The position numbers and the translations under genes are program-made. Positions 55,422 through 64,000 of a DNA stretch of 64,000 bases are shown here, one piece after another. Source of the DNA: Lachnoclostridium sp. An131 (GTDB taxonomy: Bacteria > Bacillota > Clostridia > Lachnospirales > Lachnospiraceae); contig NZ_NFLI01000008.1 of assembly GCF_002160825.1 (NCBI RefSeq), forward strand, positions 62,001 to 126,000. The letters run 5' to 3'. How positions within the stretch are numbered: the stretch's first letter is position 1; each line of letters begins with the position of its first letter. The notes under the pieces were generated by a model that searched no databases, was not told the origin of the DNA, and saw only the letters and a list, made by a program, of their open reading frames with translations.

Positions 55422-55955
55422 CTAGCTGAAGTCGTAATCCATCAGCTTGCCATCCTCGCCATACATCTTTACGTCAAAGGTTCCACGGGAAAGTCCTGTG
55501 ATTCCAGTCCGTGCCAGCTCAAGAATCTCATAACCGCTCAAGAGATCGATAAACGCATCTACCTTGGACTGATTTCCTGTCAATTCAATCACAAGAGAGC
55601 CTTTGGCCACATCCACAATCTTGGCCCGGAAAATATTTGCCACCGCAATCAGGGACTGGCGGTTTTCCTCACTCACCTTGATCTTAATCATAATCAGCTC
55701 CCGGCAGATAGAGCTTTCCGGCTCCAGGCGCTTGATATCAATCACGTCCACCAGCTTATTCAGCTGATTTTCGATCTGCTGCAGAATGATCTCATCCCCC
55801 TTGGCTACCACAGTCGCCCGGGAATAGCGGTCGTCCGCAGTTCTGCCCACAGTCAGGCTGTCAATATTGTAGCCCCGGCGGCTGAACAGGCCTGAAATGC
55901 GGCTCAGCACACCGGAAGTATTGTCTACCAGAATGGAAAACACAACTCGCTTCAT
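55422..55955 (-). CDS. ilvN: Acetolactate synthase small (regulatory) subunit
   Basis: A 177-residue protein with an N-terminal ACT domain (VFSILVDNTSGVLSRISGLFSRRGYNIDSLTVG) and the C-terminal small-subunit domain. It gives valine feedback to the catalytic IlvB. The start at 55955 is supported by AAGGAG 9 bases upstream. It heads the ilvN-ilvC unit. Confidence 0.95.
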   Translation of the reverse strand: MKRVVFSILVDNTSGVLSRISGLFSRRGYNIDSLTVGRTADDRYSRATVVAKGDEIILQQIENQLNKLVDVIDIKRLEPESSICRELIMIKIKVSEENRQSLIAVANIFRAKIVDVAKGSLVIELTGNQSKVDAFIDLLSGYEILELARTGITGLSRGTFDVKMYGEDGKLMDYDFS

Positions 55956-55991
55956 TTGCTCACACTCCTTGTTCCTTAATCTCTTGCATCC

Positions 55992-56031
55992 GCCCGGAAA
56001 TCCGCTCCTGACGGAGTTCTGTTCTCCGGGC
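55992..56031 (-). other. Leader hairpin before ilvN
   Basis: GCCCGGA pairs with TCCGGGC (55992-55998 and 56025-56031), with an inner GGAG/CTCC stem. No U-tract and no branched-chain codon run is seen, so classical attenuation is not supported. Confidence 0.45.
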
Positions 56032-56052
56032 AGAAACAATGCCGTTCTATGA

Positions 56053-56081
56053 ATTGTAGCAATTTCTGCCCGCCTTGTCAA
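56053..56081 (-). promoter_or_regulatory. Promoter of ilvN-ilvC
   Basis: TTGACA (56076-56081) and TACAAT (56053-56058) are 17 bases apart on the minus strand, about 100 bases before ilvN. Confidence 0.75.
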
Positions 56082-56139
56082 TGCGCGGACCTTTCCAGGG
56101 CTGTGGCTTCACATACTTTTTACACATCCGCCCCGGCGC

Positions 56140-56943
56140 TTAAGCCAGCATCATCCGGTCGTTAGCGAATTCTCCGCCGCTGGCCTGCTCAAATTTCTCC
56201 AGAAGATCCGAAACCTTCAGCTTCTTCTTTTCCTCCCCGGCCACATCATAAATGATATGACCGTCATACATCATGATCAGGCGGTTTCCGTGAACAATGG
56301 CATCCTTCATATTATGCGTAATCATCATAGTAGTCAGGTTATTTTCCTTCACTACCCGGTCTGTGGCCTCCAGCACCTTGGCAGCCGTCTTCGGGTCAAG
56401 CGCCGCCGTATGCTCATCCAGAAGAAGGATGCTCGGCTTCTTCAGCGTCGCCATCAGAAGGGTCAGCGCCTGGCGCTGTCCGCCTGACAGAAGCCTTACC
56501 TTTGTCGTCATCCGGTCCTCAAGCCCCAGGCCGAGCGCAGCCAGACGTTCCTGATAGTATTTGCGCTCCTTGTGGGTAATTCCCGGCTTCAGGAAGCGGA
56601 ACTCCCCGCGTCTTGCCGCAAGCGCCAGATTTTCTTCTATCTGCATGCCGGCCGCCGTGCCCGTCATCGGATCCTGGAATACGCGCCCCAGGTATTTTGC
56701 TCTCTTATGCTCCGGCAGCCTTGTCACATCCACGTTATCTATGAAAATTTTTCCCTCGTCCACAGGCCAGACGCCTGCCACCGCGTTCAGCATCGTAGAT
56801 TTGCCGGCTCCGTTTCCGCCGATGACCGTGACGAAATCGCCTTCCTTCAGCTCCAGATTGAGACCGCTTAACGCCGTTTTCTCATTGACGGTTCCCGCGT
56901 TAAAGGTCTTCCAGATTCCTTCCATCCTAAGCATTGGACGCAC
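56140..56943 (-). CDS. ABC transporter ATPase (TrpXYZ-like amino acid importer)
   Basis: A 267-residue ATPase with Walker A GGNGAGKST, signature LLSGGQRQAL, Walker B SILLLDEHTAALDP and H-loop MITHNM. It belongs to the set that goes with PF04392-type binding proteins. Its start overlaps the permease 3' end by 17 bases. Confidence 0.9.
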   Translation of the reverse strand: MRPMLRMEGIWKTFNAGTVNEKTALSGLNLELKEGDFVTVIGGNGAGKSTMLNAVAGVWPVDEGKIFIDNVDVTRLPEHKRAKYLGRVFQDPMTGTAAGMQIEENLALAARRGEFRFLKPGITHKERKYYQERLAALGLGLEDRMTTKVRLLSGGQRQALTLLMATLKKPSILLLDEHTAALDPKTAAKVLEATDRVVKENNLTTMMITHNMKDAIVHGNRLIMMYDGHIIYDVAGEEKKKLKVSDLLEKFEQASGGEFANDRMMLA

Positions 56944-57856
56944 CTCCCCGTTTTACAGGTTTTGAAAAATACTTGCCCTTCAGATAAGGCACTGCCAGGA
57001 ACACTGCCACTACCAGAGCTGAGATGAGCTTCATGTCATTTGCATTCAGGCCTGCCGTGATGACCACCTGATACACCACCCAGTAAATGATGGCTCCCAG
57101 TACCACTGATACCAGCTTAAATGCAAAATTCCGGCTGATCTTTCCAAACAGCACATTGCCGATGATGACGGCTGCCAGGCCAATGACGATAGCGCCGCGG
57201 CCTGCGTTTACATCCGCAAAGCCCTGATACTGGGCGTAAAGAGCGCTGGAGAGCGCCACAATGCCGTTGGAGAGCATCAGGCCTACCAGCTTGCTGGTAT
57301 TGGTATTGATTCCCTGCGCTCTGGACATATTTTCGTTATTTCCGGTTGCGCGAATCGCACATCCGAGATCCGTCCCGAAGAACCAGTAAAGAACTGCTAT
57401 CAGGACAACCACAAAGATAGCAGATACAAAAATGGTATTCTGATAAAATGGCACGTCCCTGACCCAGCGGAGGGAAACGATCTGATCGTATTTTCCAAAG
57501 GCAAGCGCAACGTTCGCTTTCTCATCCATAATCCTCAAATTTACGGAATACAGCCCCAGCTGCGTCAGAATTCCCGCCAGAATCGCCGGAATCCCCATGG
57601 CCGTGTGAAAAAGCCCTGTCACCAGACCGGCAGCCATGCCTGCCAAAAACGCTACAAACAGGGAAACACCTACCGAGTGTCCGCTCTGCATCATCATAAT
57701 GCATACCGCTCCTCCGGTCGCCATCGTTCCATCCACAGTCAGATCCGCCAGATCCAGCACTTTATAAGTGATGTAGACTCCTATCGCCATGATCCCCCAG
57801 ATCAGTCCCTGAGCGACAGGACCCGGAAGGGCGTTGATAAACTTCATGATTTCCAC
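56927..57856 (-). CDS. ABC transporter permease (TrpXYZ-like)
   Basis: A 309-residue permease with about eight to nine helices of the branched-chain-amino-acid-like permease family (VLDLADLTVDGTMATGGAVCIMMM, GCAIRATGNNENMSRAQGINTN). With the binding protein and ATPase it forms an importer, probably for an aromatic amino acid or a related solute. Confidence 0.88.
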   Translation of the reverse strand: MEIMKFINALPGPVAQGLIWGIMAIGVYITYKVLDLADLTVDGTMATGGAVCIMMMQSGHSVGVSLFVAFLAGMAAGLVTGLFHTAMGIPAILAGILTQLGLYSVNLRIMDEKANVALAFGKYDQIVSLRWVRDVPFYQNTIFVSAIFVVVLIAVLYWFFGTDLGCAIRATGNNENMSRAQGINTNTSKLVGLMLSNGIVALSSALYAQYQGFADVNAGRGAIVIGLAAVIIGNVLFGKISRNFAFKLVSVVLGAIIYWVVYQVVITAGLNANDMKLISALVVAVFLAVPYLKGKYFSKPVKRGGASNA

Positions 57857-57942
57857 CTTATAATTCCTCCTACCTGCGTAATACCGCTTCTACTCTTGCG
57901 GCTTCCTCCCGCAAAAAAGCGTACAATCTTCAATAGTATATC

Positions 57943-57983
57943 AAAAAGCGGAGAAAAAGGGAAGTCCTTTTTCTCCGCTTTTG
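57943..57983 (-). terminator. Intercistronic terminator/attenuator between binding protein and permease
   Basis: AAAAGCGGAGAAAAAGG pairs perfectly with CCTTTTTCTCCGCTTTT across a short loop, followed by TGATATAC on the minus strand. Partial termination here would give more binding protein than permease, a common pattern in ABC importers. The remaining 190-bp gap has no gene. Confidence 0.75.
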
Positions 57984-58043
57984 ATAATTTTATCCTGCCA
58001 GCCATACAACTACCGCATAGCTGAATCTAAGCACACTGTCCGC

Positions 58044-59108
58044 TTACTCAGCCGCTGTCTCGATCGCTACATAATCCTCAGGGATTGTCACGCCCATAGC
58101 CTCTGCAAGCTCAGGATTGTATTTCTTCGTAAATTCAGGCGCATACTCGATCGGCATCTCAGAGATATCAGACTCTCCAGTCAGTACCTTGACTGCCATA
58201 TTTCCAGTCGCCACGCCCAGATCATAGTAGCTGATGGAAAGAGTCGCTACTCCGCATCCGCCGCAGATGCCTTCTTCGCCCGCGATGACCGGTACGCCTT
58301 CCGGCTCGCAGATGTTCCGGATAATCTCGGTGTTGGACGCCACTGTGTTGTCAGTAGGAACATAGATGACATCGCTCTCTCCTGCAGCTGTCGCAGCTAC
58401 TGCAGCCAAATCATTGGAATCGGAGAAGGAATACTGTGTACAGGTGTAACCCATTTCCTCCAGGTAACCCTGAACGGTATCTACCTGATACTGGGAATTT
58501 GCCTCAGCAGAGCAGTAAAGAAGTCCTACTGTCTCTTTGTCCGGGAACAGCTCCTGAAGCATCGCTGCCTGCTGATCCAGGGGAGCAAGGTCAGAGGTAC
58601 CGGATACGTTTGTTCCTACCAGGCCGTCAAAGTTATCGATATCCAGCGCTACGCCGTACTCTGTCACAGAGGTTCCCAGAACCGGAATGGAATCCGTTCC
58701 CTGGGCTGCCGCCTGAAGAGGCGCTGTCGCGTTCGCAAGAATCAGGTCCACATTGTTGGATACAAACTGGTTGATAATCGTCGCACAGGTCGCGGAATCA
58801 TTGGAAGCATTCTGCTCATCAAAGGTCACGTTTTCTTCGCCAAGAGCCTCGGTCACGGCGTCCTTAAATCCCTGGGTCGCTGCATCAAGCGCCTCATGCT
58901 GTACCAGCTGGCAGATACCGATGACATAGCTGCCGTCTCCGGACGCTTCAGCCGCATCCGCAGTCTCTTCTGCCGTATCAGCCGCATCCGCGGTCTCTTC
59001 TGTGGCCTCCGCCTCGGAAGCCGTATCTGCGCTGTCTGTGTTTCCGCCGCAGGCTGCCAGAGAAACGGTCATACCCAGGGCAAGCATCAGTGCTAATAAC
59101 TTTTTCAT
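58044..59108 (-). CDS. ABC transporter substrate-binding lipoprotein (PF04392, TrpX-like)
   Basis: A 354-residue binding protein with a lipoprotein signal (MKKLLALMLALGMTVSLAACGG, Cys20) and an acidic Ala/Glu/Asp-rich linker (about 23-60). The periplasmic-binding fold begins YVIGICQLVQHEALDAATQGF. Family members such as TrpX bind tryptophan or tyrosine; the ligand is not certain here. It is first in its operon. Confidence 0.88.
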   Translation of the reverse strand: MKKLLALMLALGMTVSLAACGGNTDSADTASEAEATEETADAADTAEETADAAEASGDGSYVIGICQLVQHEALDAATQGFKDAVTEALGEENVTFDEQNASNDSATCATIINQFVSNNVDLILANATAPLQAAAQGTDSIPVLGTSVTEYGVALDIDNFDGLVGTNVSGTSDLAPLDQQAAMLQELFPDKETVGLLYCSAEANSQYQVDTVQGYLEEMGYTCTQYSFSDSNDLAAVAATAAGESDVIYVPTDNTVASNTEIIRNICEPEGVPVIAGEEGICGGCGVATLSISYYDLGVATGNMAVKVLTGESDISEMPIEYAPEFTKKYNPELAEAMGVTIPEDYVAIETAAE

Positions 59109-59140
59109 AGTAAATCCTCCTGTATCTCCATTTCGCTATC

Positions 59141-59224
59141 CGGCGCTTTTTCGCCACAACGCTGTGCCGCATTAAAGCGCCGCATCACTTTACACATTGT
59201 AACCCGGAAACGAACGTTTGTCAA
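59141..59224 (-). promoter_or_regulatory. Promoter and leader hairpin of the ABC importer
   Basis: TTGACA (59219-59224) and TACAAT (59196-59201) are 17 bases apart on the minus strand. In the 85-base leader CGGCGCTTT (59174-59182) pairs perfectly with AAAGCGCCG (59141-59149). No T-box or tryptophan-codon leader peptide is visible. Confidence 0.7.
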
Positions 59225-59327
59225 TCGATTTTTTTGCTGGTACGAATCGAAATATACGATATTGCCAAAGCCCGATACCCGGCAGCAGGCGGGCGGAATA
59301 TTTGCGCCCACAGGCCGTGGGAACAAA

Positions 59328-59361
59328 ATATGGAGAGCGCCAGCTTCCCTGACCGCTCTCC
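59328..59361 (-). terminator. Terminator behind the anchored protein gene at 59377
   Basis: GGAGAGCG pairs perfectly with CGCTCTCC across a 14-base loop, followed by ATATTTTG on the minus strand. The U-tract is short. Confidence 0.65.
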
Positions 59362-59376
59362 GAACCCTGTTCCTCT

Positions 59377-59901
59377 TTATTTCTCTTTTCCAATCACGAT
59401 TTTAAAGGACACTTCCTCCATCGAATAGCCCGGATAATAGGAAGCCGTGATACGTTCCACGCCATCCCTGATCTGTACCACCTCAGAGGCCTTTCCTGTC
59501 CTTCCGGGCGGAACACACGGCTCATAATAGCCGTCAAAAAGCGGCTCTTCCGCCTCCTCCTCTGATTCCTCCCAGTAATAATGATCGTACACGTCGTCAT
59601 AGTCTTCGCCTTCATAATACAGGCTCGGCATCTGATAATAAGCCGCTGCATCTCCCTCATTTCTCACCGAAAAGGTAAGCTCATAGAAGGCATAGCCCTC
59701 CTCTGCCTGGACGCCCTCATAGGTGTCTCCCAGTCTGACTGCTCCTTCCGGCTCCACCACGCACCAGGGCTCCTTTTCAGACCCTCCGGAGCCAAAGGAA
59801 AGACCGCTGTTCATGAGCGACAGGGCGCCGCCTGCAATGCAGAAAGCAATCCCGATAATCAGAAAGACGACAGAACATCTAGTTTTCTTTTTACTGCTCA
59901 T
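59377..59901 (-). CDS. Membrane-anchored extracytoplasmic protein, unknown function
   Basis: A 174-residue protein with one N-terminal membrane helix (10-30) and an outer domain (50-170) whose pattern (YAFYELTFSVRNEGDAAAYYQMPSLYYEGEDY) resembles DUF4352-like immunoglobulin folds. A very acidic Tyr-rich stretch lies at 95-125. It overlaps the zinc-ribbon protein gene by 11 bases, so the two are probably partners. Confidence 0.65.
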   Translation of the reverse strand: MSSKKKTRCSVVFLIIGIAFCIAGGALSLMNSGLSFGSGGSEKEPWCVVEPEGAVRLGDTYEGVQAEEGYAFYELTFSVRNEGDAAAYYQMPSLYYEGEDYDDVYDHYYWEESEEEAEEPLFDGYYEPCVPPGRTGKASEVVQIRDGVERITASYYPGYSMEEVSFKIVIGKEK

Positions 59902-60772
59902 CTGTCTCTCCTCCTTTTGCTCCGCTCTCTTCCGCCTCTATCGTAAGATCCACATAATGGCCTGCCAGAAGCCTGCCGCCGTCCCAGTCGCTTCCATCGT
60001 ATTCGTCAATCCAGAACCGTGCCTCTGACGTCCCCTCTTCCACAAGAAAGGCATACCAGCCGTCACAGCTTTCTTCGCCCATCAAAGCCCACTCATCCAG
60101 GACCGGAAATGCGCCCAGCATCTGTCCATAAGGCTCAAAGGCATAAGCAGACAGCATACCATGGTATACGCCGTCCACCTCAAGATAGGGCGGGGCAAGC
60201 CGATTATAATCCTCATACATTCCATCTCCCTGCCCTGCTACGTGTACAGCGACCAGCTCCATTCCTTCTTCCATCGCCGCCAGAGTATTCTGATCCGCCA
60301 GCTTCTTTATCTCCAGCACCTGTAGGCTTCCCTGCTGAAAGGCAAAGCTTTCTCCCGCCTCATGCGCAGCCGTGCTCAGCGCAGCGTCCGCTTGCGCGCC
60401 CGAGCCCGCCTGACTCGCAGCCAAGCGCACAAGCTGGGTTCCAAAATCCACGATACCCAAAATAAAGACCAATATGCTGAATATCAGAAAACCAGAGCCC
60501 TTCTTTTTCTTTGTTCGCTTCCTGGCATCTACGCCCCCGAAGCTGGCAGAACCAGACGAAGAGCCGGCAGAGGAAACGTCTGAATACGAGGTATAAGACC
60601 CGGGCTTCCCACAGGCCCCTTCTGCCCTGTGATCGGAATCGTCTCCAAAACGGTCATGCAGTTCTCCATGACGTTCTTCCTGGGTTTCCCTCTTGTTAAA
60701 GCAGCCGCATTTGGGACAGATTCCATAATATTTCTCATAATCAAAATTTTTATTACAGTTATAGCAGCGCAT
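59891..60772 (-). CDS. Zinc-ribbon membrane protein with extracytoplasmic domain
   Basis: A 293-residue protein. An N-terminal zinc ribbon (C3-x2-C6 and C19-x2-C22: MRCYNCNKNF, GICPKCGCFN) is followed by a Ser/Gly-rich linker, a basic stop (KRTKKKK), one membrane helix (93-112) and an outer domain (140-280). The layout is common in Firmicutes proteins of unknown role. It overlaps the gene at 59377 and follows gpsA by 90 bp. Confidence 0.65.
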   Translation of the reverse strand: MRCYNCNKNFDYEKYYGICPKCGCFNKRETQEERHGELHDRFGDDSDHRAEGACGKPGSYTSYSDVSSAGSSSGSASFGGVDARKRTKKKKGSGFLIFSILVFILGIVDFGTQLVRLAASQAGSGAQADAALSTAAHEAGESFAFQQGSLQVLEIKKLADQNTLAAMEEGMELVAVHVAGQGDGMYEDYNRLAPPYLEVDGVYHGMLSAYAFEPYGQMLGAFPVLDEWALMGEESCDGWYAFLVEEGTSEARFWIDEYDGSDWDGGRLLAGHYVDLTIEAEESGAKGGETDEQ

Positions 60773-60864
60773 GGTCTGGTTCCCCCTCTCCTGCCAAAAC
60801 GCCTGGTTCCTGCCTTTTTAATCGGTTTCCTCCTGCCTTTCTCCGCTCTCCTGCTTTTGTATGC

Positions 60865-61875
60865 TTAATCCCAGGGAAGCAGAGGATTTTCGATTTTTTT
60901 ATCCCGCAGCATCAGATCCATCACGGCCTCTCTCGCAGGCTTATCCTCAAACAACACCTGGTTTACCTGTTCAATGATCGGAATCTCTACGCCGTATTTG
61001 TGGGCAAGCGCCATGGCTGCCTTGGCAGAATACACTCCTTCTACGACCATCTTCACCTCATCCATGGCCTCCTGCATGGTTTTTCCCTGTCCCATCAGGT
61101 ATCCTGCCTTCCGGTTCCGGCTGTGTACCGAGGCGCAGGTCACAATCAGATCTCCGATACCAGAAAGGCCGTTGAAGGTCTCCTGACGGCCTCCCATAGC
61201 CACGCCAATCCGGCTCATCTCCGCGATACCGCGGGTAATCAGGGCCGCCTTTGTATTGTCGCCATATCCAAGGCCGTCCGCGATGCCCGCCGCCAGCGCA
61301 ATCACATTTTTCAGCGCGCCGCCCAGCTCGATCCCAAGCATATCCGGACTGGTATACACACGGAACACCTGATTCATAAAAATATTCTGGATAAACTCCG
61401 CAGTCTTCCTGTCATGAGCTCCCGCTACCACGGTAGTCGGCAGGCCCCGGCCTACCTCCTCCGCATGGCTCGGCCCGGAAAGAACCGCCGCCCGGCAGTT
61501 GGGAATCTCCTGCTCGATAATATCTGTCAGAATCATCAGCGTGCTTTCCTCGATTCCCTTTGCCACATTGACAATCAGCTGGCCGTCCGCCACATAAGGC
61601 GCCATGGATCTGGCTGTGCTTCTCGTATACGGGGACGGAACCGCCAGCACCAGAAGCTCCTTATCCCTTACAGTCCCCTCCAGATCCGTCGTGATCAGAA
61701 TCTCCTCCGGAATTTTCACGCCCGGAAGCTTATCCTTATGCTCATGCTGCGCATTCAGCATATCCACCTCAGGCTGGGAAATGGACCAGACGGATACCTC
61801 GTGCCCATTGCTGTGCAGGAGCACAGACAGGGCTGTTCCCCAGCTTCCCGCACCGATAACGCCTACTTTTGCCAT
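60865..61875 (-). CDS. gpsA: Glycerol-3-phosphate dehydrogenase [NAD(P)+]
   Basis: A 336-residue enzyme making sn-glycerol-3-phosphate for phospholipids. The Rossmann motif is GAGSWGTAL (7-15). The catalytic Lys is expected in LGGALKNVIALAAG, and the substrate segment is NTKAALITRGIAEM. It follows plsY by 42 bp, joining the two first steps of phospholipid synthesis. Confidence 0.96.
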   Translation of the reverse strand: MAKVGVIGAGSWGTALSVLLHSNGHEVSVWSISQPEVDMLNAQHEHKDKLPGVKIPEEILITTDLEGTVRDKELLVLAVPSPYTRSTARSMAPYVADGQLIVNVAKGIEESTLMILTDIIEQEIPNCRAAVLSGPSHAEEVGRGLPTTVVAGAHDRKTAEFIQNIFMNQVFRVYTSPDMLGIELGGALKNVIALAAGIADGLGYGDNTKAALITRGIAEMSRIGVAMGGRQETFNGLSGIGDLIVTCASVHSRNRKAGYLMGQGKTMQEAMDEVKMVVEGVYSAKAAMALAHKYGVEIPIIEQVNQVLFEDKPAREAVMDLMLRDKKIENPLLPWD

Positions 61876-61917
61876 GATAGTTTCTCTCCTTTAACTTTTA
61901 TTTTCCTTAATCATTTT

Positions 61918-62562
61918 CTATTCTGCTTTTTCTCCCAGCTTTCTCTCCGTGCCGGTCAGCAGTCCGTGAATGTTTTTCCGGTGGCGGAAAAGCGCCATGG
62001 CGCACAGAAAGATCGCAATCGCATACATTTCATAGAGATGCCCCTGGGCAAGTCCCCATTTTCCCATCACACCGTAGATCACGACTCCTGCCGGCAGCCA
62101 GATGCTTACCAGAATGGAGCCCAGCGACACATACCGGGTGATTCCCACGGAACCTGCGAAAAGAAGCAGGGCCACCAGCGTCAGCACAGGATCCAGAGAC
62201 AGAAACAAGCCCGCCGTCGCCGAGATTCCCTTGCCGCCATGAAATTTCAGGTAGCAGGGAAAATTATGCCCCAGAATCACGCCCAGGGCCGCATACATGC
62301 CAAGCAGCACTCCTATATTTTCACCGGGATACCGTCCGTCAAACAGGAAACGCACCAAAAGCACCGCAAACACACATTTAAAGCAGTCTCCCAGGAAGGT
62401 AATGGCGCCGGCCTTCCAGCCCAGCGTCCGAAGCGCGTTCGTCGCGCCTGCATTCCCGCTTCCATGCTCCCGGATATCCATGCCTCTCAGCCGTCCGTAA
62501 ATATAGCTTGTCTGAAACAGGCCGAATAGATAGCCAACCGCCACACATACCAGCCGTATCAT
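61918..62562 (-). CDS. plsY: Glycerol-3-phosphate acyltransferase PlsY
   Basis: This 214-residue integral membrane enzyme transfers acyl from acyl-phosphate to glycerol-3-phosphate. The three family motifs are visible: GSGNAGATNALRTLGWKAG, GHNFPCYLKFHGGKGISATAG and the C-terminal FRHRKNIHGLLTGTERKLG. It starts 2 bases after der. Confidence 0.95.
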   Translation of the reverse strand: MIRLVCVAVGYLFGLFQTSYIYGRLRGMDIREHGSGNAGATNALRTLGWKAGAITFLGDCFKCVFAVLLVRFLFDGRYPGENIGVLLGMYAALGVILGHNFPCYLKFHGGKGISATAGLFLSLDPVLTLVALLLFAGSVGITRYVSLGSILVSIWLPAGVVIYGVMGKWGLAQGHLYEMYAIAIFLCAMALFRHRKNIHGLLTGTERKLGEKAE

Positions 62563-62564
62563 AG

Positions 62565-63890
62565 TTACTGTTCTCCTTTCCTCTCCCGAATCAAAAATTT
62601 AAGCGCTGTTCCTCGGAAGCCGAAAGCGTCCCGGATCTTGTTCTCCAGATAGCGCGTATAGGAAAAATGCATGAGCTCCTTGTCATTGACAAAAATTACA
62701 AAGGTCGGCGGCTTCACTGCCACCTGTGTAATATAGAAGAGCTTCAGCCTCTTCCCCTTGTCTGACGGAGGCTGCTGCAGGGCGACGGCCTCTGTCATAA
62801 TCTCGTTCAGGACGCCTGTGGCAATTCTCAGGTTCTGATTCTGGATCACCATATCAATCAGCTCAAAAAGCTTTGGCAGGCGCTGCCCTGTCACAGCTGA
62901 GATAAAGGTAATCTCTGCATAGGGCATATAGGACAAAACTGTCCGGATCTTATTCGTGTACTCATAGACCGTCTTATCGTTTTTCTCGATAGCGTCCCAT
63001 TTGTTTACAGCAATGATGACTCCCTTGCCGCGCTCATGGGCGATGCCGGCAATCTTCGCGTCCTGCTCCGTGACGCCCTCGGTGGCGTCGATTACCAGAA
63101 TCACCACATCGGCCCTTTCCACAGCCGTCACGGTCCGGATAATGCTGTACCGCTCCAGCTCCTCTTTGATCTTGTTCTTCCGGCGCAGTCCTGCCGTGTC
63201 AATAAAAATATAATCCCTGCCGTTCCGGCGCACCTCCGTGTCGATGGCGTCGCGGGTCGTTCCCGCGATATTGGAGACAATCACGCGGTTTTCCCCTATC
63301 AGCTTATTGATAATCGAGGATTTGCCCACGTTCGGCTTGCCCACAATGGCAATCCTGGGCCTTTCGTCCTCCTCCTCTTCTCCGCTTCCCTCCGGAAAAT
63401 GCTTCACTACCTCGTCCAGCATATCTCCGATGCCCAATCGGGACGCGGCAGAAACAGGCACCGGATCTCCGATGCCGAGATTATAAAACTCGTAGACGTC
63501 TCCCATAAACTTCTGGAAGCTGTCTACCTTGTTGACCACCAGAACTACGGGCTTTCTGGAACGCCGCAGCATATCTGCCACCTTGGAATCCGCGTCCACC
63601 AGTCCCTGGCGCACGTCAGTCAGAAAGATAATCACATCTGCCGTATCGATGGCGATCTGCGCCTGCTCCCGCATCTGGGAGAGAATAATATCGCTGCTGT
63701 CCGGTTCGATGCCGCCCGTATCAATCAGCGTAAAAGAATGATCAAGCCAGGTGACGTCCGCGTAAATCCTGTCCCTGGTGACACCCGGCGTATCCTTGAC
63801 GATAGAGATATTCTCTCCGGCCAGTGCGTTGAACAGTGTGGATTTTCCCACGTTGGGACGCCCCACTATGGCTACTATCGGCTTACTCAT
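62565..63890 (-). CDS. der: Ribosome biogenesis GTPase Der (EngA)
   Basis: A 441-residue double GTPase for 50S assembly. The first G domain has [16 protein letters not shown] and NKVD. The second has [16 protein letters not shown] and NKWD. A KH-like domain follows (about 355-441). It heads the der-plsY-gpsA run; its ATG overlaps the stop of an upstream frame by 3 bases. Confidence 0.97.
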   Translation of the reverse strand: MSKPIVAIVGRPNVGKSTLFNALAGENISIVKDTPGVTRDRIYADVTWLDHSFTLIDTGGIEPDSSDIILSQMREQAQIAIDTADVIIFLTDVRQGLVDADSKVADMLRRSRKPVVLVVNKVDSFQKFMGDVYEFYNLGIGDPVPVSAASRLGIGDMLDEVVKHFPEGSGEEEEDERPRIAIVGKPNVGKSSIINKLIGENRVIVSNIAGTTRDAIDTEVRRNGRDYIFIDTAGLRRKNKIKEELERYSIIRTVTAVERADVVILVIDATEGVTEQDAKIAGIAHERGKGVIIAVNKWDAIEKNDKTVYEYTNKIRTVLSYMPYAEITFISAVTGQRLPKLFELIDMVIQNQNLRIATGVLNEIMTEAVALQQPPSDKGKRLKLFYITQVAVKPPTFVIFVNDKELMHFSYTRYLENKIRDAFGFRGTALKFLIRERKGEQ

Positions 63891-64000
63891 AATATTCGTC
63901 GTTCTCCTGTTCTGTATCGTTTCCTGTTTTCAGGGCCGGTGCTCATAGGGCTGCTTTCCTCTGTGCTCCGTCCCCGCTGTTTTTGGCTTTTCTTCCTTCT
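63887..64000 (-). CDS. Partial C-terminus of an upstream gene (unidentified)
   Basis: The minus-strand frame that stops at 63887-63889 is open to the window end, giving 37 basic, low-complexity residues ending [11 protein letters not shown]. In related clostridia a DUF512 radical-SAM gene often precedes der, but nothing in this tail proves it. The overlap with der favours a real gene. Confidence 0.35.
   Translation of the reverse strand, partial: RRKKSQKQRGRSTEESSPMSTGPENRKRYRTGERRIL

Noticed and set aside
55956-56052. Branched-chain amino acid attenuator before ilvN
   Set aside because: There is no leader peptide rich in Leu, Val or Ile codons and no hairpin with a U-tract.
59109-59218. 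Possible tryptophan T-box or leader peptide before the ABC importer
   Set aside because: No run of Trp codons and no T-box core was found; only a simple hairpin is present.

Overview
The window reads as chromosome of an anaerobic Clostridia, most likely a Lachnospiraceae. Base composition is roughly half G+C by eye, there is a clostridial-type S21 protein, a V/A-type rotary ATPase, Rex-like operators, a MocR regulator and many iron-sulfur flavoenzymes. Almost all genes lie on the minus strand. The exceptions are the first small gene and one two-component pair. I see no phage, transposase or CRISPR array.

Region by region. 1-16 kb: a small anchored acidic protein, an isoaspartyl dipeptidase with a YfcC-type transporter, thioredoxin and thioredoxin reductase, a MocR regulator, glutaminyl-tRNA synthetase, and an operon holding a GT-C-like membrane protein, topoisomerase IV (parE, parC) and a D-2-hydroxyacid dehydrogenase. 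16-19.4 kb: tRNA-Glu(CUC), ybaK, putP and a DUF1275 membrane protein. 19.4-32.7 kb: the most interesting part, a continuous redox locus. It encodes HdrB, HdrC, HdrA, an MvhD/FlxD protein, two ferredoxin-like proteins (FlxC, FlxB), an NAD(P)H/FAD subunit (FlxA), a soluble two-subunit fumarate reductase, an AAE-family transporter related to succinate exporters, and a two-subunit class I fumarase. Just upstream sits a lactate/malate dehydrogenase-family gene whose specificity residue is Arg, as in malate dehydrogenase, under a near-perfect Rex operator. Together these could form a soluble oxaloacetate-malate-fumarate-succinate route in which an Hdr-Flx module couples NADH oxidation to fumarate reduction and ferredoxin reduction. 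This coupling is inference.

32.7-34.5 kb is a decayed patch: a frameshifted VanZ remnant, and an alcohol dehydrogenase fused by a deletion to a headless LysR gene. 34.6-40 kb: a CprABC/LanFEG-type peptide-resistance ABC transporter with a lipoprotein and a divergent two-component system, followed by a low-GC remnant of a LytTR regulator and a membrane protein. 41.6-50.8 kb: a complete V/A-ATPase operon (H-C-I-K-F-E-A-B-D), interrupted between B and D by a 570-bp block of nested palindromes. 51-64 kb: rpsU, a membrane-anchored lipase-like hydrolase, an ASKHA (RACo-like) protein lacking its usual ferredoxin domain, ilvC, ilvN, a TrpXYZ-like ABC importer, two anchored proteins of unknown function, and gpsA-plsY-der.

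Recurring themes are Rex-type redox control, nested palindromic intergenic elements (three places, two of them inside operons), and several enzymes with a changed key residue. Functional statements rest on motifs read by eye; no search or alignment was run.
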